Origin: Wenyingzhuangia sp039768865
GTDB taxonomy: Bacteria > Bacteroidota > Bacteroidia > Flavobacteriales > Flavobacteriaceae
Direction: 5' to 3' (one strand)
DNA length: 38,759 nt
Assembly: GCF_039768865.1 (NCBI RefSeq)
Contig: NZ_JBDMZQ010000008.1
The notes beneath the pieces were generated by a model, which was given only the letters and a program-made list of their open reading frames with translations, did not search any database and had not been told where the DNA came from. Below, one piece after another: positions 32,509 through 38,759 of the stretch; position 1 is the first letter of the stretch; each line of letters opens with the position of its first letter. The position numbers were made by a program, and so were the translations under genes.

Positions 32509-33267
32509 ATGAAAATCTTAGTTTCACCAGCAAAATCATTAGATTTCGAGTCCGAAATTCCTACGAAAACCTACACTAAAGGTGTGTTTCTAAAAGAAGC
32601 AGAAGCATTAAATGCTATTTTAAAAATAAAAACGCCCAAAGAGTTAGGAGTATTGATGAAAATATCAGACAAGTTGAGTGATTTAAACTGGCAACGAAAT
32701 CAAGATTGGTCATTACCCTTTAGCGATAGTAATGCTCGTCAAGCTGTATTTACTTTTAATGGTGATGTCTACTCTGGTTTGCAAGCTCATACATTAAATG
32801 ATCGTCAATTATTAGTTTTACAGGACAAATTGAGAATACTATCAGGCCAGTATGGAGTGTTAAAACCTCTAGATTTGATGCAAGCCTATCGTTTAGAAAT
32901 GGGCACAAAGTTGAAGGTGGGATTGCATAATAATTTATATGAATTCTGGGGGGATAAGGTTACAAGCCAATTGAATGATGAACTTTCAGAGGATGATGTT
33001 CTTATCAACTTGGCTAGTCATGAGTATTTTAAGGTCGTAAAACCAAAATTGTTAAAAACTCCTATAATCACTCCAGATTTTAAAGACTATAAAGAGGGGA
33101 AACTTAAAATCATTTCTTTTTATGCTAAAAAGGCTAGAGGCCTGATGGTTCGTTATATTATCGATCAAAACATTAACACTGTAGAGGCGTTAAAAGGTTT
33201 TGATTATGATGGATATGCTTTTGATGCCAACCTGTCTACTGAAACAAACTTTGTATTTACTCGCTAG
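32509..33267 (+). CDS. yaaA: Peroxide stress protein YaaA family
   Basis: A 252-aa protein of the YaaA (DUF328) family: MKILVSPAKSLDFES at the start, FSDSNARQAVFTFNGDVYSG (about 75-94), LRILSGQYGVLKPLDLMQAY, INLASHEYFKVV and the C-terminal ISFYAKKARGLMVRYII. In E. coli YaaA lowers intracellular free iron during peroxide stress and has DNA-binding ability. It is single, followed by a terminator (33295-33327) before dnaK; two palindromes precede it. Confidence 0.93.
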   Translation: MKILVSPAKSLDFESEIPTKTYTKGVFLKEAEALNAILKIKTPKELGVLMKISDKLSDLNWQRNQDWSLPFSDSNARQAVFTFNGDVYSGLQAHTLNDRQLLVLQDKLRILSGQYGVLKPLDLMQAYRLEMGTKLKVGLHNNLYEFWGDKVTSQLNDELSEDDVLINLASHEYFKVVKPKLLKTPIITPDFKDYKEGKLKIISFYAKKARGLMVRYIIDQNINTVEALKGFDYDGYAFDANLSTETNFVFTR

Positions 33268-33294
33268 TTTCCACAGATTATAAAATTTTATAAG

Positions 33295-33327
33295 AAGACC
33301 TTTTAGCAGATGCTAGATGGTCTTTTT
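33295..33327 (+). terminator. Terminator after yaaA
   Basis: AAGACC (33295-33300) pairs with GGTCTT (33319-33324), and TAGCA (33304-33308) with TGCTA (33311-33315), giving a two-part stem that ends in a T-run (33323-33327). Confidence 0.75.
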
Positions 33328-33335
33328 AAGATTTG

Positions 33336-33361
33336 TGACATCCTGTCATTTGTTTATGACA
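33336..33361. promoter_or_regulatory. TGTCA/TGACA inverted-repeat cluster upstream of dnaK
   Basis: TGTCAT (33344-33349) and ATGACA (33356-33361) form an inverted repeat with a 6-bp spacer, and a further TGACA at 33336-33340 faces the first TGTCA across 3 bp. The three half-sites lie about 20 bp upstream of a sigma-54-like element. An activator or heat-shock regulator may bind here. Confidence 0.45.
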
Positions 33362-33381
33362 ATATGCAAAGTGTTTATCCG

Positions 33382-33397
33382 TGGCACACAAATTGAC
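33382..33397 (+). promoter_or_regulatory. Sigma-54-like promoter element before dnaK
   Basis: TGGCAC, five bases, then TTGAC matches the -24/-12 pattern TGGCAC-N5-TTGC in all but the final C, with GG-to-G(C) spacing as required. No TAnnTTTG box lies between it and the ATG at 33451. One mismatch falls in the important -12 GC, so this is tentative. Confidence 0.35.
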
Positions 33398-33450
33398 TAT
33401 GGTAATGATGTAAAAACAAATCAAAAACTGATTAAATAAATAATAATATT

Positions 33451-35355
33451 ATGAGTAAGATTATCGGAATTGACTTAGGGACTACGAACTCTTGTGTTTC
33501 TGTAATGGAAGGAAACGATCCAGTAGTAATTCCTAATGCAGAAGGAAAAAGAACCACACCATCTATTGTTGCTTTTGTTGAAGGCGGAGAACGTAAAGTT
33601 GGAGATCCTGCAAAAAGACAAGCTGTGACCAACCCAACAAAAACAATTGCTTCTGTGAAGCGTTTTATGGGTAATAAATTTTCAGAATGTAACGATGAAG
33701 TTGCAAGAGTACCTTACAAAGTTGTAAAAGGAGACAATGATACCCCTCGTATCGATATTGATGGTCGTTTGTATACACCTCAAGAAGTTTCTGCAATGAC
33801 TTTGCAGAAAATGAAAAAAACAGCGGAAGACTATTTAGGTCAAGGAGTATCAGAAGCTGTAATTACAGTACCTGCATATTTTAATGATGCACAACGTCAA
33901 GCGACTAAAGAAGCTGGGGAAATTGCAGGTTTAAAAGTTCAACGTATTATTAATGAGCCCACAGCTGCGGCATTGGCTTATGGTATTGATAAAAAAGGAC
34001 AAGACCAAAAAATTGCAGTTTACGATTTAGGAGGAGGTACATTTGATATTTCGATTCTAGAAATTGGAGACGGAGTTTTTGAAGTTTTGTCTACCAATGG
34101 AGATACACATTTGGGTGGAGACAATTTTGATGAGGTGATTATTGATTGGTTGGCAGATGAATTTAATGCTGCAGAACAAGTTGATCTTCGTAATGATCCA
34201 ATGGCTCTACAACGTTTAAAAGAAGCAGCAGAAAAGGCAAAAGTTGAATTGTCATCTTCAACTCAAACAGAAATTAACTTACCTTATGTTACGGCAACTG
34301 CAAGTGGACCAAAACACTTGGTGCAAACTTTGACTCGTGCCAAATTTGAACAGTTGGCAGCTGAATTGGTTGTTCGTTCTATGGAGCCTGTTAAGAAAGC
34401 TTTACAAGATGCAGATTTAGATATCTCTGATATTGATGAAGTGATCTTAGTTGGAGGTTCTACGCGTATTCCTGTCATTCAAGAAAAGGTAAAAGCATTT
34501 TTTGATAAAGAACCAAACAAAGGAGTAAATCCTGACGAGGTTGTTGCTATTGGAGCAGCGATTCAAGGAGGAGTATTATCTGGAGACGTTAAGGATGTTT
34601 TGTTGTTAGATGTTACACCTCTATCTTTAGGAATAGAGACGATGGGGAATGTGTTTACCAAGCTAATTGAAGCAAATACAACGATACCAACAAAGAAATC
34701 TCAAGTATTTTCTACTGCAGTAGACAACCAACCATCTGTTGATATCCACGTATTACAAGGAGAAAGAGCCATGGCAGCAGACAATAAAACGATAGGTCGT
34801 TTTCAATTGACAGATATTCCACCAGCACAAAGAGGAACTCCTCAGATAGAAGTTATTTTTGATATTGACGCCAATGGAATTATCAAAGTATCTGCAATCG
34901 ATAAAGCAACAAACAAATCTCAAGAAATTAAGATTGAAGCTTCATCTGGCTTGTCTGAAGAAGAAATTGCTAAAATGAAAGCAGATGCAGAAGCAAATGC
35001 AGATGCAGATGCAAAAGCAAAAGAAACTGCCGAAAAAGTAAATGGTGCGGATCAATTGATTTTTCAAGTAGAATCTCAGTTAAAAGAGGTTGAAGGGAAA
35101 TTACCAGAAGATAAAAAAGCTCCAATTGACTCTGCTTTAACTGAATTGAAAGCGGCTCACGCTGCAAAAGATATAGCAGGGATTGACAAAGGGACTGAAG
35201 CATTGAATACTGCTTTACAAGCAGCTTCTGCAGAATTCCAAGCAGCTGCACAAGAGGCACAAGCTGGCAATGCTGGAGCTCAGCAAGAAGATCCTGCTGC
35301 AGCATCAAACGAAGCTGATGATGTAGAAGATGTAGATTTTGAAGAAGTTAAGTAA
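33451..35355 (+). CDS. dnaK: Chaperone protein DnaK (Hsp70)
   Basis: A 634-aa Hsp70 of standard length. ATPase domain about 1-380: IIGIDLGTTNSCVSVMEG, VPAYFNDAQRQATKEAGEIA, IAVYDLGGGTFDISILEIGD and EVILVGGSTRIPVIQ. Linker DVLLLDVTPLSLGIE. Substrate-binding domain with TTIPTKKSQVFSTAVDNQ. The C-terminal lid has an Ala/Gln-rich tail ending in the conserved EEVK. It folds and protects proteins in the cytoplasm together with DnaJ and GrpE, which are not adjacent. It is monocistronic, between a possible sigma-54-type promoter region and a strong terminator at 35387-35423. Confidence 0.98.
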   Translation: MSKIIGIDLGTTNSCVSVMEGNDPVVIPNAEGKRTTPSIVAFVEGGERKVGDPAKRQAVTNPTKTIASVKRFMGNKFSECNDEVARVPYKVVKGDNDTPRIDIDGRLYTPQEVSAMTLQKMKKTAEDYLGQGVSEAVITVPAYFNDAQRQATKEAGEIAGLKVQRIINEPTAAALAYGIDKKGQDQKIAVYDLGGGTFDISILEIGDGVFEVLSTNGDTHLGGDNFDEVIIDWLADEFNAAEQVDLRNDPMALQRLKEAAEKAKVELSSSTQTEINLPYVTATASGPKHLVQTLTRAKFEQLAAELVVRSMEPVKKALQDADLDISDIDEVILVGGSTRIPVIQEKVKAFFDKEPNKGVNPDEVVAIGAAIQGGVLSGDVKDVLLLDVTPLSLGIETMGNVFTKLIEANTTIPTKKSQVFSTAVDNQPSVDIHVLQGERAMAADNKTIGRFQLTDIPPAQRGTPQIEVIFDIDANGIIKVSAIDKATNKSQEIKIEASSGLSEEEIAKMKADAEANADADAKAKETAEKVNGADQLIFQVESQLKEVEGKLPEDKKAPIDSALTELKAAHAAKDIAGIDKGTEALNTALQAASAEFQAAAQEAQAGNAGAQQEDPAAASNEADDVEDVDFEEVK

Positions 35356-35386
35356 TTACGATTAATATCAATTACTAAATATTCAC

Positions 35387-35423
35387 AAAAAGCAGTAAAC
35401 ACATAGTTTACTGCTTTTTTTTT
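35387..35423 (+). terminator. Strong intrinsic terminator after dnaK
   Basis: AAAAAGCAGTAAAC (35387-35400) pairs perfectly with GTTTACTGCTTTTT (35406-35419) around the loop ACATA, and a run of nine Ts ends at 35423. Confidence 0.92.
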
Positions 35424-35566
35424 GCAAATTTTAATGTTTCTTAACTATCATTTTTAATCCTAGTTCTTTCATCAAAAATCGAATGATTTTAAAACGGATA
35501 ATAGACAAAAGAGTGAATTAATTTAAAATATTTAATAAACGCAGTAGAAATATAAGCAGCAGTATC

Positions 35567-35989
35567 ATGATTTTTTATCAAAAAGAAATACAATTAGCAT
35601 CAAAAAGAAGAGGATATCATTTAATTACAAATGAAATTATATCGGCTGTTCCAGAACTAAAGAATATAAAAGTAGGTCAACTACAAGTATTTATTAAACA
35701 TACTTCTGCTAGTTTAACCATTAATGAAAATGCAGACCCTACGGTACGTACAGATTTTGAAACACACATTAACAAAATGATTCCAGAAGATATGCCTTAC
35801 TACAAACATGATTATGAAGGGAGTGATGACATGCCTGCCCATATAAAAGCATCTATGTTAGGATGTTCAGTAACTATTCCAATTAGCAATGGAAAACTTA
35901 ATTTAGGAATTTGGCAAGGGATTTATTTAGGAGAACATAGAAATTATGGAGGAAATAGAAGTGTGGTGATTACTGCATTAGGGTGCTAA
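35567..35989 (+). CDS. YjbQ/UPF0047 family (secondary thiamine-phosphate synthase) protein
   Basis: A 140-aa protein of the YjbQ family, standard length. Conserved segments: FIKHTSASLTINENADPTV (about 44-62), a central HDYEGSDDMPAHIKASMLG and the C-terminal LGIWQGIYLGEHRNYGGNR, supplying His and acidic residues of the active site. E. coli YjbQ has weak thiamine-phosphate synthase activity; the physiological role is unsettled. Its TAA stop overlaps the stop of the convergent DinB/YfiT-type gene (CTAA shared), leaving no space for a terminator. Confidence 0.9.
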   Translation: MIFYQKEIQLASKRRGYHLITNEIISAVPELKNIKVGQLQVFIKHTSASLTINENADPTVRTDFETHINKMIPEDMPYYKHDYEGSDDMPAHIKASMLGCSVTIPISNGKLNLGIWQGIYLGEHRNYGGNRSVVITALGC

Positions 35990-36519
35990 TTATATTTTCC
36001 TTTAAATAGAATAGCGTTTTTAATATGTGAGAGGTGATGATTACAATGCCAAGCATAAATACCTATGTTTTCATCTAGTAAGAATTTTTGACCATGTTCA
36101 GGGTGTATAAACGATAGTTTTAGTTGTTTTGCTGATAACGTGTTTAGTAAATAAACCCATTTTAGGTGTAAAGCACTTAATAATGTTATAGAAGTACTAA
36201 TATCATTATTTAAAGAGTCTGGTAATTCTGCCCAACGATCTTCGTAATAAGGACGAATGTCAGGAGTTTCCTCTGTAAGTGCAAGCTTAAAACGTATATA
36301 ACTATTCATGTGGCTATCTGCACAATGATGTATTACTTGTTTTAATGTCCAACCTTCTGGACGGTACTTCCAGTGAAGTTGTTCGAGGGTTAAATCTTTT
36401 GTGACTTTTTTTAACTCATTTGGAAAGTCTTCTATTGTTTTTATCCAATTCTTTAGTTCTTCAGAGTTTGGTGAAGTACAATCAGGACATTTACCAGTAG
36501 GGAATTTTAGTTCTTCCAA
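35986..36519 (-). CDS. DinB/YfiT-type putative metal-dependent hydrolase (bacillithiol transferase BstA-like)
   Basis: A 177-aa four-helix-bundle protein of the YfiT/BstA group. The metal-binding histidines fit: His64/65 in QVIHHCADSH and His158/His162 in AWHCNHHLSHI. It begins with FPTGKCPDCTSP, containing a CxxC pair (11, 14). Relatives are thiol S-transferases using bacillithiol or unspecified metal-dependent hydrolases. Many Bacteroidota carry several; the substrate cannot be told here. It is convergent with the YjbQ gene and shares overlapping stop codons with it. Confidence 0.85.
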   Translation of the reverse strand: MEELKFPTGKCPDCTSPNSEELKNWIKTIEDFPNELKKVTKDLTLEQLHWKYRPEGWTLKQVIHHCADSHMNSYIRFKLALTEETPDIRPYYEDRWAELPDSLNNDISTSITLLSALHLKWVYLLNTLSAKQLKLSFIHPEHGQKFLLDENIGIYAWHCNHHLSHIKNAILFKGKYN

Positions 36520-36602
36520 TTTGATAACATTTTTGTTTTCTACTTTAAAAATACTTAAAACAATTATATTGGTCGGTAGAGTTAGAGAGTTTTATGACAA
36601 CA

Positions 36603-36638
36603 AAAAAACGCTTCAGGAAATCCCAAAGCGTTTTTTTT
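36603..36638. terminator. Bidirectional hairpin terminator
   Basis: AAAAAACGCTT (36603-36613) pairs with AAGCGTTTTTT (36626-36636) around a 12-nt loop. The A-run on the left gives the U-tract for the leftward FKBP transcript, and the T-run on the right works for rightward transcription. Confidence 0.8.
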
Positions 36639-36655
36639 CTTATATTTTCAGTCTA

Positions 36656-37447
36656 TTAATTTATAGAAATTAATCTTACATCAAAAACACGTACCAAGCC
36701 ATCATCATATCCTAGCGTAGAAGGAATAAATAATTTACCTGAACCTCCTTCTTTAAAATAAGGAATTCCTTCTGTCCATCCTTCGATCACTTCATCTAAA
36801 TTAAAAGCAATTCCCGAAACTGTACTTTCATCAAACACGGATTCATTGGTATAATATCCTTTGTAAGCTACTGTAACATTATCAGTATTAGTAGGGTTTT
36901 CTCCAACACCTTCATCTTCAACAAGATAATAAAGACCCGAATCTGTTTTAGTAGCTGTTAGATTCTTGTCAGCAAGATAGTCTACGATTTCATCATCATT
37001 TGCGTCGATATAATTAGCAAAAAAATCTTGAAGTTCTATGTCAAAAACAACAACAGATCCATCATTAAAAGCCAAACTAGAAGGGAGGATTATTTTACCA
37101 GATCCTCCTTTGTTAAAATGTGGAATTCCATAAGCTAATCCTGTAATTAATTTCTCTAATGAAAAATAAGCACTTTTTTCATCACTTGATGCAAAAACTT
37201 CTTCATTGGTATACGAACCTTCAAAGTTTATTTTTACAATATTAGTATTTATAGGTTTATCCCCATTACCTTCTTCCTCGATGACATAATAAATTCCATA
37301 TTCGTCTTTTATAGCGGTTAAATTATTTTCTTCTAGATAGGAAATAATTTCTTGCTCATTTTGTTCCGTGTAATCTTTAGGTATTTCGTTTTTTGTACAG
37401 GAAATTAATAATAAAAGAGAAAGTATTATTGATATGTTTTTTTTCAT
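36656..37447 (-). CDS. Lipoprotein with tandem FKBP-type peptidyl-prolyl isomerase domains
   Basis: The frame is open to 37552, but the lipoprotein signal peptide (MKKNISIILS, lipobox LISC, Cys17) starts at the ATG at 37447, giving 263 aa. Two FKBP-like units of about 110 residues follow (about 31-142 and 151-262), each preceded by a small helix of the form ExIxxYLxxxNLTAxK. The second keeps the active-site pattern (VFDES D206, EGWTEGI W224, LGYDDG Y247). The first has lost these positions (VFASS A86, TGLAYGI L104, LAFNDG F127), so it is probably an inactive or chaperone-like domain. The protein likely assists folding of exported proteins at the outer or inner membrane. It follows the small membrane protein gene by 38 bp. 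Confidence 0.87.
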   Translation of the reverse strand: MKKNISIILSLLLLISCTKNEIPKDYTEQNEQEIISYLEENNLTAIKDEYGIYYVIEEEGNGDKPINTNIVKINFEGSYTNEEVFASSDEKSAYFSLEKLITGLAYGIPHFNKGGSGKIILPSSLAFNDGSVVVFDIELQDFFANYIDANDDEIVDYLADKNLTATKTDSGLYYLVEDEGVGENPTNTDNVTVAYKGYYTNESVFDESTVSGIAFNLDEVIEGWTEGIPYFKEGGSGKLFIPSTLGYDDGLVRVFDVRLISIN

Positions 37448-37485
37448 AGCATCAATTTTAGGGACTCGGGTAAATATATTGTTTT

Positions 37486-37872
37486 TTATATTAATTTCCA
37501 CTGTTGCTCTTTGTGAACTTTTAATAGGATATAGCCAAAAGGGATCCACCATATCAGATCATTAAAAATAATCGTGTAAAAAAACTCAAAAGGAACAATT
37601 CCTTGAAGGTAGTTTCCTACAAAACCAATCGGTCCGAATAACTTACCTAAAGCACCAACAGCCACTATTGGCCAGTGTTTAAGTGGGTGGTAAGATGCCC
37701 ACCAGTATCCAAATCCATAAACTCCAACAATCATGCCTACCCCTTGCCATATCATTGGTAAATTAGGAAGCTCCATACCAACGAGTTCAAAGAAATGATT
37801 AGGGAACAACACGACCCATGCACCCCAAAGGAGGTTATAAATTGCAGCGGCTTTTAATATAATTTTCATCAT
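37486..37872 (-). CDS. Small four-helix membrane protein, unknown function
   Basis: A 128-aa hydrophobic protein with about four membrane helices (near 5-24, 42-60, 66-90 and 97-118) and many Trp residues (WGAWVV, YWWASYH, LIWWIPFGY). I do not recognise a characterised family; similar proteins are sometimes mislabelled as alkyl hydroperoxide reductases, which the sequence does not support. The start at 37872 overlaps the stop of the photolyase gene (ATGATGA), so the two are co-transcribed; 37869 is an alternative start. A link to light or redox stress is possible by context only. Confidence 0.75.
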   Translation of the reverse strand: MMKIILKAAAIYNLLWGAWVVLFPNHFFELVGMELPNLPMIWQGVGMIVGVYGFGYWWASYHPLKHWPIVAVGALGKLFGPIGFVGNYLQGIVPFEFFYTIIFNDLIWWIPFGYILLKVHKEQQWKLI

Positions 37873-38759
37873 GATTGATTTTCTAATGCTTGCTTGTATG
37901 TACTGATTGCTCTCTCTCTTGCAAACTTATGTTCAACCATTGGCTTAGAGTAGGTCAATTCTTGTACTTCTGGCACCCATTTTTTTATGTATTCAAAATT
38001 TTTGTCAAATCTTTGGATTTGTGTTGTCGGATTGAAGACCCTAAAATACGGGGCTGCATCACAACCTGTTCCAGCTGCCCATTGCCAATTTCCATTGTTA
38101 GAAGATAGCTCATAATCTAGTAGTTTCTGTGCGAAATAAGCTTCACCCCATTGCCAATTGATGAGTAAGTGTTTGCACAAAAAGCCAGCTGTTATCATAC
38201 GCACTCTATTGTGCATATGACCAGTTGCATTCAATTCTCTCATTCCTGCATCAACCAACGGGTAACCTGTCTCTCCTCTACACCATTTTTTAAAGTCTTC
38301 TTCATTGTCTCTCCAAGGGATGCTATCATATTTAGATCTAAAGTTATTGTTTTTTACTTGCGGAAAGTGAAATAAAATTTGCATGAAGAATTCTCTCCAA
38401 ATCAATTCACTCAAATAGACTTCGCTTTGTGTAGGTAAATCAAGAATAACTTGTCTAATACTTAGGGTTCCAAATCTTAGATATGGGCCAATATGTGTTG
38501 TGTGATCTTTTGATGGGAAATCTCTATGTTCCCCGTAATTATTAATTTTTTCAGGGCTGAATTCAGAAGCTTTTAAACTTGATGTTGAAAAACCAATTTC
38601 TGAAAGTGATGGAAGTTGAACGGAATGTTTAATGAATTTGTTAAAGTCACCATTATCACAACCAATGTTAAGTTTTTCAAACGCAGCAAGCCACTTTTTC
38701 TTATAAGGAGTATATACGGTGTAGGGTTTACCATCAGCTTTCACGATTTCGTTTTCTTC
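37869..38759 (-). CDS. phr: Deoxyribodipyrimidine photolyase, class I CPD type (partial, runs off the right edge)
   Basis: The C-terminal 296 or so residues of a class I photolyase. The frame continues through the window end (EENEIV precedes KADGKPYTVYTPYKKKW), so the GTG at 38744 is not the start and the antenna domain is missing from view. FAD-domain motifs are intact: YLRFGTLSIRQVILDL, ELIWREFFMQIL, GYPLVDAGMRELNATGHMHN, VRMITAGFLCKHLLINWQWGE and NNGNWQWAAGTGCDAAPYFR, including both Trp of WQW. It repairs cyclobutane pyrimidine dimers with blue light. It is followed, with a 4-bp overlap, by a small membrane protein gene. Compare the divergent paralogue at 23019-24503. Confidence 0.95.
   Translation of the reverse strand, partial: EENEIVKADGKPYTVYTPYKKKWLAAFEKLNIGCDNGDFNKFIKHSVQLPSLSEIGFSTSSLKASEFSPEKINNYGEHRDFPSKDHTTHIGPYLRFGTLSIRQVILDLPTQSEVYLSELIWREFFMQILFHFPQVKNNNFRSKYDSIPWRDNEEDFKKWCRGETGYPLVDAGMRELNATGHMHNRVRMITAGFLCKHLLINWQWGEAYFAQKLLDYELSSNNGNWQWAAGTGCDAAPYFRVFNPTTQIQRFDKNFEYIKKWVPEVQELTYSKPMVEHKFARERAISTYKQALENQS

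Noticed and set aside
34970..35308. 112-aa minus-strand ORF inside dnaK
   Set aside because: Leucine-rich low-complexity translation opposite the Ala/Gln-rich dnaK C-terminus; a shadow of the coding strand.
37448..37552. N-terminal extension of the FKBP lipoprotein
   Set aside because: It overlaps the 3' end of the small membrane protein gene and precedes a perfect lipoprotein signal peptide at 37447.
38742..38744. GTG at 38744 as the start of the right-edge photolyase
   Set aside because: The frame continues upstream to the window end with photolyase-like residues and the whole antenna domain would be missing; the gene is truncated by the window, not short.
1..38759. CRISPR arrays, tRNA/rRNA genes, insertion sequences, integrases or prophage genes
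   Set aside because: No regularly spaced repeats, cloverleaf-like CCA/GTTCGA patterns, transposase motifs or phage genes were seen on either strand.

Overview
The window looks like a chromosomal segment of a marine flavobacterium (phylum Bacteroidota). This rests on very AT-rich DNA with few Shine-Dalgarno sites, several promoters of the Bacteroidota type (-33 TTTG, -7 TAnnTTTG), lipoproteins whose signal peptides end in SC/AC, a Lacal_2735-type small protein, a Nudix-type pentose regulator and a beta-1,3-glucan (laminarin-type) utilisation operon. No rRNA, tRNA, CRISPR array, insertion sequence or prophage was seen.

Layout. 64-5519 (+): the distal part of a polysaccharide utilisation locus, with a small lipoprotein resembling a glycan-binding domain, two GH16 endo-glucanase lipoproteins (the second with a large domain spliced into its catalytic domain) and a periplasmic GH3 beta-glucosidase. 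It would cut laminarin at the surface and finish the oligosaccharides in the periplasm; SusC/SusD are not in view. 5524-8088 (-): an RluA-type pseudouridine synthase with a very long N-terminal extension and a fatty acid hydroxylase/sterol desaturase-family membrane protein. 8190-9165 (+): a split YeeE/YedE sulfur-compound transporter. 9223-12873: a divergent xylose unit, a Nudix-type regulator (-) facing xylB-xylA (+), with a perfect 23-bp palindrome touching the xylB -7 box.

12972-28542 is entirely on the minus strand: RlmF, a DUF1853 protein, an RlmD/RumA-like methyltransferase without its Fe-S cysteines, TspO, and an ABC/HlyD/TolC export operon whose ATPase has lost nearly every motif except Walker A. 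Upstream of it lies a compact cluster: TetR-like regulator, ABC1-family kinase, flavin reductase, NAD(P)-epimerase/DUF2867 protein, cryptochrome/photolyase-like flavoprotein, an SDR lacking its catalytic Tyr, a 56-aa Lacal_2735 protein and an SRPBCC protein. This looks like a light- or redox-stress module and is the best candidate for an incompletely described system.

28914-38759 is mostly housekeeping: a small secreted protein with its own promoter and terminator, coaD and ddl, a PASTA protein with an RluD-type synthase, yaaA, dnaK (with a sigma-54-like element and inverted repeats upstream), YjbQ, a DinB/YfiT-type protein, a tandem FKBP lipoprotein with a degenerate first domain, a small membrane protein, and a classical CPD photolyase running off the right edge. 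Intergenic stretches are short; the only one above 300 bp without a gene is 28543-28913.
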